5,725 bases of DNA from Bacillota bacterium (GTDB taxonomy: Bacteria > Bacillota > Clostridia > DSM-8532), in assembly GCA_023440865.1 (NCBI GenBank), contig JAEXRM010000080.1, positions 1 through 5,725 on the forward strand, in the 5' to 3' direction. Positions 1 to 5,519 of the stretch are shown piece after piece. Under the pieces are notes generated by a model. The model saw only the letters and a list, made by a program, of their open reading frames with translations. It was not told the DNA's origin and ran no database searches. Numbering within the stretch: position 1 is the stretch's first letter; every line of letters begins with the position of its first letter. The position numbers and the translations under genes were made by a program.

Positions 1-38
1 GAGTTCCGGTCGAACGCCGGCCGGGCCGCGCCAATCAC

Positions 39-728
39 CTACCGGAACCGGTACCCCGCTCCCCACACCGTCTCGATGTATTGCGGCTTTTTCGGATCCG
101 CCTCGATTTTCTCGCGCAGCTTGCCGATGTGCACGGTGACCGTCGCGGTGTCGCCCAGGGCCTCCATGCCCCAGATGCGGTCAAACAGGACATCCTTCGA
201 GAACACCTTGTTCTGGTTCCGCAACAGGAAAAGCAGCAGATCGTACTCCTTGACCGTCAGTTGCACGGGTTTGCCTTCCACTGTGACGGAACGCGCGTCC
301 GGATCCACGGCCAGACCGCGCAGCTGCAGCACGCCCTCCCGCTTGACATGGTTGCCGGTCAGGCGCTGGAACCGCGCCAGGTGCGCCCGGACCCGGGCCA
401 CCAGCTCGCCGGGGCTGAACGGCTTCGTGATGTAGTCATCGGCGCCGAGACCAAGTCCCCGGATCTTGTCGATGTCCTCGCGCCGGGCGGAAACCAGCAG
501 CACCGGCGTTTCCCGCTCCTCGCGGATGTGCCTGAGCACCTCGAAGCCGTCCATGCCGGGCAGCATGATGTCGAGGAGCACCAGGTCGAAGGAGCCGGCA
601 AGCGCCTTTTCCAGACCGGCGGGCCCCGTGTGGGCCATTTCCGTCGTCATGCCGTTGATTTCGAGATAGTCGCGCAGCAGCTCCGCGATGCTTTTGTCGT
701 CTTCGACGATAAGGATGTGCGACGCCAT
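39..728 (-). CDS. OmpR/PhoB-family response regulator
   Basis: Cytoplasmic DNA-binding response regulator of 229 residues, the usual length for the OmpR/PhoB subfamily. The receiver domain spans about residues 1-118: acidic residues E9, D10 and D11, phospho-acceptor D53 in LLDIMLPGMDG, switch residue S80 and conserved K102 in TKPF. A winged-helix DNA-binding domain spans about 131-229, ending in the typical ETVWGAGYRFR wing. I chose the ATG at 728 because GGGAGGAA lies just upstream and the protein then begins directly with the first receiver strand (MASHILIVEDD). An in-frame start at 776 would add 16 residues overlapping the kinase and lacks support. It follows the histidine kinase by 11 bases, so the two are almost certainly cotranscribed partners. 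By family knowledge it is phosphorylated at D53 by that kinase and binds direct-repeat operators. Its targets are inferred to include the neighbouring ABC transporter genes. All key residues are intact. Confidence 0.96.
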   Translation of the reverse strand: MASHILIVEDDKSIAELLRDYLEINGMTTEMAHTGPAGLEKALAGSFDLVLLDIMLPGMDGFEVLRHIREERETPVLLVSARREDIDKIRGLGLGADDYITKPFSPGELVARVRAHLARFQRLTGNHVKREGVLQLRGLAVDPDARSVTVEGKPVQLTVKEYDLLLFLLRNQNKVFSKDVLFDRIWGMEALGDTATVTVHIGKLREKIEADPKKPQYIETVWGAGYRFR

Positions 729-731
729 GTG

Positions 732-739
732 TTCCTCCC
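732..739 (-). promoter_or_regulatory. Ribosome binding site of the response regulator
   Basis: On the minus strand this reads GGGAGGAA, with the GGAGG core five bases before the ATG at 728. The site fills most of the 11-base gap after the kinase stop codon, which suggests coupled translation of kinase and regulator. It also decides the regulator start against the longer in-frame alternative. Confidence 0.85.
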
Positions 740-2212
740 TCAGGGCATGACGGCCTGTTCCAGCGGCAGCGTCCAAAGGACGCGGGTGAACCGGCCGACC
801 TCGCTCTCGATGCGGATGTCGCCGCCGTGCTCCTCCACGATCTGCCGGGCGATCTGCAGCCCCAGGCCTGTTCCGCCGGTTTCGGAGTTGCGCGCAGCAT
901 CGGCCCGGTAGAACCGGTCGAATACGCGTTCCAGCTCCTCGGCCGGTATGCCGCAGCCGTTGTCCTCCATCGTCACCACAAGGCGGTTGACGAGCACCGA
1001 GACCGTGAGCCTGACGGTCTTGTCCTGCTTGTCGCCGTATTTCGCCGCATTCTCCGCCAGGTTGTGCTGGACCCGCCGGATCATCAGGCGATCGAGCCGC
1101 ATCATCACCCCGTCGGGTACACGCACCTCGCTTGTGACTTCGAAGCCGCGTTCGGACAGGTCAAGGCGGGTCTCCTCCGCAAGATCGGACCAATACCGGC
1201 GGGCATCGACCATCTCGAAATGGAAGGGCATCTTGCCCAGATCGAGCTTCGAGAACAGGAACAGGTCGTCGATCATCCGGTCGAGGACCAACGTCTTGTC
1301 GAGGATGGTCTTGAGGTAGCGGTCCTTCTTGTCCTGGGTATCCGCCACCCCGTCGATCAAGCCTTCCACATATCCCTTGATGGACGTGACGGGCGTCTTG
1401 AGGTCGTGCGAGATGCCGGCGACCAGCTCGCGCCGGTTCTCCTCCATCCGCAGCTGCCCGTCGATGCTGGTCTTGAGACGGACACGCATCTGTTCGAAGG
1501 CGCGGATGACATCGGCCACCTCGTCCTTCCCCTTCGCCTGCATCTGAAAATCGAGGTTGCCCTCCGCGATGCTGCGGACACCGGCGCCCAGCTGGCGGAG
1601 CGAGCGCAGCATGCTGCGGGATACCAGCCATGTCAGCAGAAAGATGATGATGGCGAGCATGCCGAGCGTGACCCGGCCGACAATGCGGAAATACTTGCCT
1701 GCGACCTCGCCGACGGGCCCCATGTTCATGATCAGGTACAGGTGACCCAGCTTGCCGCCATCGAGCTCCCGATCGAGGATGGTGTAGGGGGCGCGGTTGA
1801 CGATGACGTGGTAGGCGCTGTAGTGTCCGTCCACGCTCTCGCGCAGGCTCGGGTTGTCCGCAAGCGCGTCGAGGATCGCCGTCGCGTCGGTGCCTTCGGT
1901 CGCATACATCACGGATCCGGATGCATCCACGGCGATGAGGGCGCTTTTGAACGCGCCAAGCGCCGCATCGAGCTCCTTGAGCGTCTCCCGTTCAAGAAAG
2001 GATGCCGGCTCCCGCTCGATGCGGCTCTCCACCTGCGACAGGTAGTCGCTGTGCTGGAAGATGTCCTCGATCGCGCCGCCCGCGAAACCGCGGAAAAAGG
2101 GCGACTGGTCGATCACCTGCACGATGGCGAACCCCATGGCGCCCACGAGGATGAGCAACGGCAGGATGGCCATTACGATATAGGAGACAATGAGCTTGGC
2201 GCGAAGCGACAC
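740..2212 (-). CDS. Membrane sensor histidine kinase (HAMP, HisKA, HATPase_c)
   Basis: Sensor kinase of 490 residues. Visible order: transmembrane helix about 8-34; extracytoplasmic domain about 35-176; second helix about 177-199; HAMP linker about 197-250; dimerisation and phospho-acceptor domain with H269 in GISHDLKTP; ATPase domain with N-box HNLAEN (383-388), G1 box DNGCGIP (417-423), F box FDRFYRAD (431-438) and G2 box GGTGLGL (446-452). All catalytic motifs are present. The outside domain contains a stretch (about 89-105, ALIAVDASGSVMYATEG) like a Cache/PDC-type fold, but its ligand is unknown. The start is GTG at 2212, giving a normal N-terminus (MSLRAKLIVSYIVMAILP). The upstream AGGTG is only a modest ribosome binding site, so translation may be low. 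The gene precedes its regulator, the reverse of the commonest order. The large outside loop argues against the BceS intramembrane-sensing class. Confidence 0.95.
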   Translation of the reverse strand: MSLRAKLIVSYIVMAILPLLILVGAMGFAIVQVIDQSPFFRGFAGGAIEDIFQHSDYLSQVESRIEREPASFLERETLKELDAALGAFKSALIAVDASGSVMYATEGTDATAILDALADNPSLRESVDGHYSAYHVIVNRAPYTILDRELDGGKLGHLYLIMNMGPVGEVAGKYFRIVGRVTLGMLAIIIFLLTWLVSRSMLRSLRQLGAGVRSIAEGNLDFQMQAKGKDEVADVIRAFEQMRVRLKTSIDGQLRMEENRRELVAGISHDLKTPVTSIKGYVEGLIDGVADTQDKKDRYLKTILDKTLVLDRMIDDLFLFSKLDLGKMPFHFEMVDARRYWSDLAEETRLDLSERGFEVTSEVRVPDGVMMRLDRLMIRRVQHNLAENAAKYGDKQDKTVRLTVSVLVNRLVVTMEDNGCGIPAEELERVFDRFYRADAARNSETGGTGLGLQIARQIVEEHGGDIRIESEVGRFTRVLWTLPLEQAVMP

Positions 2213-2408
2213 GGGTGCACCTGCCTTCGGAATGTGATACCGGCGTCTGTTGCCGGAACGAGGAAGCCGGAATGAGGAAGCTGGACGCGGCTACGCTTAT
2301 CCTACCACACGAACCGCCAAGCGGCCATGCGTCTTGGAAGAGGGCTGCAGCCAGCCGGAAGGGGAGGCGTTCGGGCGGATGCCCGGCGGCGCGGAACACA
2401 CGAAGCCC
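2213..2408. other. Intergenic gap between permease and kinase genes
   Basis: A 196-base stretch without a convincing gene. It holds the 14-base tandem repeat described separately, a 10-base palindrome GGCTGCAGCC (2343-2352), and small inverted repeats: GCCCT/AGGGC (2405-2419, overlapping the permease stop) and CCGGC/GCCGG (2240-2256). None is followed on the minus strand by a T tract, so no Rho-independent terminator is supported. A possible minus-strand -10 hexamer, TAGGAT (2299-2304), lacks a good -35 partner at 17 bases. The two-component genes may therefore have a weak promoter of their own or be read through from the transporter genes. The sequence does not decide. Confidence 0.5.
2253..2280. 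repeat. 14-base tandem direct repeat upstream of the kinase
   Basis: Two adjacent copies, CCGGAACGAGGAAG (2253-2266) and CCGGAATGAGGAAG (2267-2280), differ at one base. They lie 41-68 bases upstream of the kinase GTG. They could be an operator, since OmpR-family regulators bind tandem direct repeats, or simply a slippage duplication in an untranslated leader. The sequence alone cannot separate these. Confidence 0.7.
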
Positions 2409-3221
2409 TCAGAAAGGGCGCTTTTCAAAGCGGAGCCAGCCGACCATCGCAAACAGCACGGTCCAGGCGACCAGCACGACCAGCGCGGAGAGGGCGCCTG
2501 TCATGGACATGGTCCGGACGGACGCGCCGAGTCCCATCCAGGTTGTCGGCAGGACCGGTCCGATGCCCTTGATGAGAAACGGCAGGAAGTTGACCGCGAT
2601 GCTGGCGAGCACAAGTGTCACGAGGATGCCGCCGGCGCTTTTGAGCCATTGGGACAGCATCACGACGAAACCGACAATCAAGGCCGCAGGGGCCAGTGCG
2701 GCGATGCCGGAGGCCAGATCGGCGCCGATCCAGGCGAAGACCGGACCACGGCCGGGCAGGAAGATGCCGGCGATCAACGTCATTCCCCACATCGCCCCGA
2801 CGAGAACGCCGCATCCGGCAAGCACGGCGATTGCCTTGGCCCAGTATACGGCCGTCCTTCCCGCCGGAAGGAACAACGTGGAGCGGATGGCGCCCTTGGC
2901 TGCCTCGTCGCAGAAGGCATCGATCGCCAGCGCGGCGGCCATCAGCGGCAGCACCAGCGGGGCAACCAGATGAAGGGCGGACGAAAGAACGTCCTCGCGT
3001 GTGAGCACGCTCTGTCCGGGCAACAACAGGCGCTGCAGCACGGCCAGCGCCAAAGGGACAAGAGCGGCGATGCCGGCGAACACCCACATCTTCCTGCGTT
3101 TTGCCTGTTTGATCCATTCGTTGCGCATCATGGCCGGGAACACCGCGATGCCGTGATAGCCGGACGCTGTCGCAATGGCTGGTGCCTGTGCTTCCATACG
3201 AGTCATCATGTTCTGCTCCAT
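2409..3221 (-). CDS. ABC-2 type transporter permease
   Basis: Integral membrane permease of 270 residues. Six hydrophobic segments are visible at about 45-63, 82-102, 129-154, 170-189, 198-218 and 243-262, preceded by a roughly 40-residue cytoplasmic N-terminus with a basic stretch (KQAKRRK) at 38-44. The segment DEAAKGAIRSTLFLPAGR, about 105-122, matches the loop of ABC-2 permeases in which a conserved E..xG is followed by a polar P-x-x-R turn. The start ATG at 3221 shares its first base with the last base of the ATPase stop codon (TGATG) and has GGAGGT six bases upstream, so translation is coupled. It should pair with the adjacent ATPase as a homodimeric (2+2) exporter, like BcrB, NatB or lantibiotic immunity permeases. 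The substrate is unknown. Only one permease gene is present, unlike three-component LanFEG systems. Confidence 0.9.
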   Translation of the reverse strand: MEQNMMTRMEAQAPAIATASGYHGIAVFPAMMRNEWIKQAKRRKMWVFAGIAALVPLALAVLQRLLLPGQSVLTREDVLSSALHLVAPLVLPLMAAALAIDAFCDEAAKGAIRSTLFLPAGRTAVYWAKAIAVLAGCGVLVGAMWGMTLIAGIFLPGRGPVFAWIGADLASGIAALAPAALIVGFVVMLSQWLKSAGGILVTLVLASIAVNFLPFLIKGIGPVLPTTWMGLGASVRTMSMTGALSALVVLVAWTVLFAMVGWLRFEKRPF

Positions 3222-3955
3222 CAGGCCACCTCCGGCGTCCGACGCGATCCGCGGACAACCTGCAGATACCACTGTTCCAGCGTGCTTCCGGCCTGCGTGA
3301 TTTCCGACATGCCGCAAGTCGCCACCTGCACGCCCTCATCCAGCACCACGACATGGTCGGCAAGCTGTTCGAGCTCCGAGACAAGGTGGCTCGACAGCAG
3401 CACCGCCACGCCCCGCTCCCGCCGCAGCGCCTGCATCAGCTCGCGGAAGTCGCTGCGCCCCTCGATGTCCATGCCGTTTGTCGGCTCATCCAGCACGAGG
3501 AGGGACGGCTCGCCTGTCAGTGCGAATGCGAGTCCCAACCGTTGCTTCATGCCCATGGAAAAGGTCTTCACCTTCTCATGCCGATGGTCGGCAAGGCCGA
3601 CCTGCATCAGGGCCCGCTCCGCGGACGCAGCGCCGTCGCTGTAGAAGCGGGCCTTTTGCATCAGATTCTCCCAGGCGGTGAGATAACCGAAGGCCTCGGG
3701 CTGTTCCACCATGAATCCGACATCACGCAACAGTGCGGCCGTTCCTTGTGCGTGTTCCGCGCCGCGGTGGCACAGCATGCCGCCTTCCGGCGGCAGCAGA
3801 CCGGCGATCATTTTCATGGCCGTGCTCTTCCCGGCCCCGTTTGCGCCAAGCAGGCCGGTGATGGTTCCGGGTTCCATCCGGAAGGAGACTTCGCGGACAC
3901 CCCGTCCGTTGGGATATGTCTTGGTCAGATTTCTCAGTTCAAGGATGGCTTCCAT
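3221..3955 (-). CDS. ABC transporter ATP-binding protein (BcrA/NatA type)
   Basis: Cytoplasmic ATPase of 244 residues that would power the adjacent ABC-2 permease. Motifs in order: Walker A GANGAGKST (37-45); Q-loop with Q85 in GFMVEQP; signature FSMGMKQRL (132-140), a variant of LSGGQ typical of the bacitracin, lantibiotic-immunity and NatA-like exporter ATPases; Walker B LLVLDEP (152-158) with catalytic E157; D-loop NGMD (160-163); H-loop H190 in SSHL. All are intact, so the enzyme should be active. The ATG at 3955 is preferred because GAAGAGG lies five bases upstream and the protein then starts at the first strand (MEAILELRNLTKTYP). A start at 4015 would extend into a hairpin. It resembles peptide-antibiotic resistance and immunity exporters, but the substrate cannot be read from an ATPase. 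It lies 125 bases downstream of the secreted-protein gene. Confidence 0.94.
   Translation of the reverse strand: MEAILELRNLTKTYPNGRGVREVSFRMEPGTITGLLGANGAGKSTAMKMIAGLLPPEGGMLCHRGAEHAQGTAALLRDVGFMVEQPEAFGYLTAWENLMQKARFYSDGAASAERALMQVGLADHRHEKVKTFSMGMKQRLGLAFALTGEPSLLVLDEPTNGMDIEGRSDFRELMQALRRERGVAVLLSSHLVSELEQLADHVVVLDEGVQVATCGMSEITQAGSTLEQWYLQVVRGSRRTPEVA
3228..3233 (-). promoter_or_regulatory. Ribosome binding site of the permease, inside the ATPase gene
   Basis: The minus strand reads GGAGGT, six bases before the ATG at 3221 and entirely within the last codons of the ATPase gene. Together with the TGATG overlap it supports termination-reinitiation coupling, which would keep ATPase and permease near equal amounts. 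It decides the permease start against an upstream in-frame start at 3317. Confidence 0.8.
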
Positions 3956-3960
3956 GTCTA

Positions 3961-3971
3961 CCTCTTCTCCT
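3961..3971 (-). promoter_or_regulatory. Ribosome binding site region of the ATPase
   Basis: The minus strand reads AGGAGAAGAGG, offering GAAGAGG five bases and AGGAG eleven bases before the ATG at 3955. This purine tract fixes the start at 3955 rather than at the in-frame codon at 4015. Confidence 0.7.
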
Positions 3972-4001
3972 GCCGAACCGACGCGTTCGCCGACCGGCGC
4001 T

Positions 4002-4029
4002 CGGCCTGCCGGCAATCACCGGCAAGCCG
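4002..4029 (-). other. Imperfect 11-bp hairpin in the secreted-protein/ATPase gap
   Basis: An inverted repeat with arms CGGCCTGCCGG (4002-4012) and CCGGCAAGCCG (4019-4029), one C/A mismatch and a six-base loop. It sits in the 125-base gap 3956-4080, where no gene is visible. No T tract follows on the minus strand, so it is not a standard Rho-independent terminator. It may protect the 3' end of a processed transcript or cause partial termination, leaving the secreted protein more abundant than the exporter. The structure is seen directly; the role is inference. Confidence 0.55.
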
Positions 4030-4080
4030 CACACCTGATCGACAGACGCATGCGATGGTTTCTACTTCTGACCGTGCCGC

Positions 4081-5103
4081 TTATTCCGCCTTGTCATGCA
4101 CCGGCGTCTTCACGACCTGGATGTCCTTGCCTTCGGCATCGAAGGTGTCAGGCACCGTGCTGCCGATGGCGCCGGTCTTTGCGGCAATGTCGATGGCGTA
4201 GGTGTGTGCGCCGCCATCGGCGGCTTTCCCAGACACGATGAGGCTTGCGTTGCTGGCAACCGGCTGGTTGTCGGCATCCACGGTGAAGGAGAGGTCGATG
4301 GACTCGACGGTGACGTTTTCCGTGAGGTTCACGGCGTCATGGAGCGCCTTCATTTCAGGCAGGAGAGCCTTGAGCTGCGCTTCTGCGACCGGGTTGCCCA
4401 AATCGGCCAGGTCCTTGTCGCTCATGCAGACCTCGTCCGCCACGGCATCCCGCTTCTGGCATGCGCCGGCTGCCAGCGCCGCCTTCAGCAGCTCGGGCAT
4501 GTTGGATTGGTCGATCCTGAGCGAGAAAGTCTTTTCCGTTCCGTTCTCCTCGAGCACCACGGCATGCTTCAGATCACCCATGACCGCATCGAGCAGGGAT
4601 TCGGCGAACTTCACGGCGTTGGGGTCCATCGCCATGTCACCCTTCATGTCGAAGCGGGCATCATCCGAACCGAACCCGCTCATGCGACCATGTGCGCCGC
4701 GAGCGCCCATGCCGCCTTCCATGCCGGTTTCATCCGTACGGTCCGAGCGGAACCACGTGTCGCTGCCGGAGATGTTGAAGTATGCGGTCTCCCCGGACTT
4801 GAAGACGGTCATCGTCCGGTCCACGCCGGAACCGCTGACCGAAACGGAACCGCTCATCTTCTCCTGCGCGGCGTCCACCTTCATCACGGCATCCACCAGC
4901 ACCAGCGGCTGTCCTTCTTCCGTGACGGACACCGTCATGTCGACGGTCGCATTCTTCGCCTCGACCGTGTTGCGGGTCCGCATCATCGCCTTGAGGGCAT
5001 CATAGCCGCTGGTCGCGGCGGTGCCGGCGAATGCCACCGTGGCGAGCATCACGGTGCTCAGGCCCATGGCCGTGCCGATGATCCATGCTTTCTTGTTCTT
5101 CAT
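4081..5103 (-). CDS. Secreted protein of unknown function with Sec signal peptide
   Basis: I do not recognise a named family with certainty. The protein has 340 residues. A signal peptide is clear: basic n-region MKNKK, hydrophobic core about 6-23, and a likely cleavage after AFA (24-26). There is no lipobox. The mature part opens with GTAATSGYDALKAMM, a style I recall from uncharacterised Paenibacillus exported proteins near ABC transporters (recollection, unchecked). It then shows alternating strands (about 51-120 and 265-310) that could form a LolA-like lipid-binding beta fold. Residues 127-145 are rich in Gly, Met, Arg and His, with an Asp/Met-rich stretch following. Two cysteines, C215 and C226, could form a disulfide. 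The ATG at 5103 is preceded by AAGGAG at ten bases; a GTG at 5133 is less likely. As first gene of the cluster it may bind the exporter's substrate or present a signal to the kinase, which is speculative. Confidence 0.85.
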   Translation of the reverse strand: MKNKKAWIIGTAMGLSTVMLATVAFAGTAATSGYDALKAMMRTRNTVEAKNATVDMTVSVTEEGQPLVLVDAVMKVDAAQEKMSGSVSVSGSGVDRTMTVFKSGETAYFNISGSDTWFRSDRTDETGMEGGMGARGAHGRMSGFGSDDARFDMKGDMAMDPNAVKFAESLLDAVMGDLKHAVVLEENGTEKTFSLRIDQSNMPELLKAALAAGACQKRDAVADEVCMSDKDLADLGNPVAEAQLKALLPEMKALHDAVNLTENVTVESIDLSFTVDADNQPVASNASLIVSGKAADGGAHTYAIDIAAKTGAIGSTVPDTFDAEGKDIQVVKTPVHDKAE

Positions 5104-5113
5104 GTCAGTTACA

Positions 5114-5122
5114 CTCCTTCTC
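5114..5122 (-). promoter_or_regulatory. Ribosome binding site of the secreted protein
   Basis: The minus strand reads GAGAAGGAG, ending ten bases before the ATG at 5103. The spacing is slightly long but the match is strong, and it lies inside the extension that a GTG start at 5133 would require. This favours the ATG. Confidence 0.7.
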
Positions 5123-5163
5123 ACAGTTTTCACATCATGCCGGCACCCTTTGCCGACAAGTGC

Positions 5164-5194
5164 ATTCTATCGAAGGGGTGTAAAGCGCCCTCAA
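5164..5194 (-). promoter_or_regulatory. Candidate promoter of the minus-strand cluster
   Basis: On the minus strand, TTGAGG (5189-5194) is followed after 19 bases by TAGAAT (5164-5169), a five-of-six match to the -10 consensus. Transcription would start near 5157, giving a leader of about 54 bases before the ATG at 5103. The spacer is longer than ideal, as would fit an activator-dependent promoter. The 15-base tandem repeat lies just upstream. This is consensus matching only. Confidence 0.4.
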
Positions 5195-5222
5195 AGGAAT
5201 TCCAAAGAAAGTATAAAGAAAG

Positions 5223-5261
5223 CGGCCCGAAAGAAAACGGCCTGAAAGAAAACGGCCCGAA
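5223..5261. repeat. 15-base tandem direct repeat, 2.6 copies
   Basis: Copies CGGCCCGAAAGAAAA (5223-5237) and CGGCCTGAAAGAAAA (5238-5252) differ at one base, and a third partial copy CGGCCCGAA begins at 5253. They lie directly upstream of the candidate cluster promoter, where an OmpR-family activator would bind. The same DNA on the plus strand would read repeated Pro-Lys-Glu-Asn-Gly, so a coding origin cannot be wholly excluded. Confidence 0.75.
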
Positions 5262-5371
5262 GGACGATCGCGACGTCGCATACGCAATGGTTCGCAGCCT
5301 TGTGCTGCAGTTCGAAAAACGCGAACAGCTCAAGTCCCAGGCCAACGGCGCACGCGTGAAATACACGGTCT

Positions 5372-5390
5372 GCCGGCATGCAGGGCCGGC
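5372..5390 (+). other. GC-rich hairpin abutting the plus-strand -35 box
   Basis: Two copies of the palindromic hexamer GCCGGC (5372-5377 and 5385-5390) separated by seven bases can form a six-base-pair stem. It ends one base before TTGACA. It could be a protein-binding site or a weak barrier to upstream transcription. No T tract follows, so it is not a convincing terminator. Confidence 0.4.
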
Positions 5391-5419
5391 TTGACAAGAC
5401 AAGGCGATTGCCTGAGAAT
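5391..5419 (+). promoter_or_regulatory. Candidate promoter of the divergent lipoprotein gene
   Basis: A perfect -35 hexamer TTGACA (5391-5396) is followed after the ideal 17 bases by GAGAAT (5414-5419), a four-of-six -10 match. Transcription would start near 5426, leaving an untranslated leader of about 95 bases before the ATG at 5520. That is long enough for regulation, although no known riboswitch is apparent. Confidence 0.55.
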
Positions 5420-5506
5420 GTAGTTGCCCAAATCATGCAACAAATGGCATTCATGTGAAATATCAACAGCACAAGGTGGTCCGCAAAGAATGAAATCCAC
5501 TCTCCG

Positions 5507-5514
5507 AAAGGAGG
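5507..5514 (+). promoter_or_regulatory. Ribosome binding site of the lipoprotein gene
   Basis: AAAGGAGG, a full match to the anti-Shine-Dalgarno sequence, lies five bases before the ATG at 5520. It is the strongest site in the window and sets the start, against an in-frame ATG at 5490 that has only a weaker AAGGTGG ten bases upstream. Confidence 0.85.
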
Positions 5515-5519
5515 ATCCC

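Larger units (their letters stand above)
5104..5519. other. Divergent intergenic region
   Basis: A 415-base region between the minus-strand cluster and the plus-strand lipoprotein gene, visibly richer in A than its surroundings over 5181-5260. Besides the repeats and promoters listed separately it holds hairpin-forming repeats: GCAGC/GCTGC (5294-5308), GCAGTTCG/CGAACAGC with one mismatch (5307-5329), and GCCGGC/GCCGGC (5372-5390), the last ending immediately before the plus-strand -35 box. GTTGC (5423-5427) and GCAAC (5437-5441) form a further small inverted repeat downstream of the -10 box and could be a repressor site. An 85-codon plus-strand reading frame (5137-5394) crosses it; I do not call it as a gene because it lacks a ribosome binding site. 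No tRNA or recognised riboswitch was seen. Confidence 0.5.

Noticed and set aside
1..38. Terminator downstream of the response regulator
   Set aside because: The 38 bases are GC-rich and self-complementary in short pieces, but no stem with a T tract is visible before the window ends.
827..2275. Long plus-strand open frame opposite the kinase gene
   Set aside because: It lies exactly antisense to a kinase with all catalytic motifs. Its translation is His/Asp/Glu/Leu-rich without domain motifs, as expected from the complement of GC-rich codons.
2405..2419. Rho-independent terminator after the permease
   Set aside because: The stem is only five base pairs, overlaps the stop codon, and is followed on the minus strand by mixed sequence without a T tract.
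2250..3644. Long plus-strand open frame across permease and ATPase
   Set aside because: It is antisense to two well-supported genes, has low-complexity composition, and has no ribosome binding site of note.
4096..5136. Plus-strand open frame opposite the secreted-protein gene
   Set aside because: The minus-strand gene has a signal peptide, ribosome binding site and coherent protein pattern. The plus frame shows only mirrored composition.
5223..5261. Possible CRISPR array
   Set aside because: Copies are directly adjacent, with no spacers, and are only 15 bases long.
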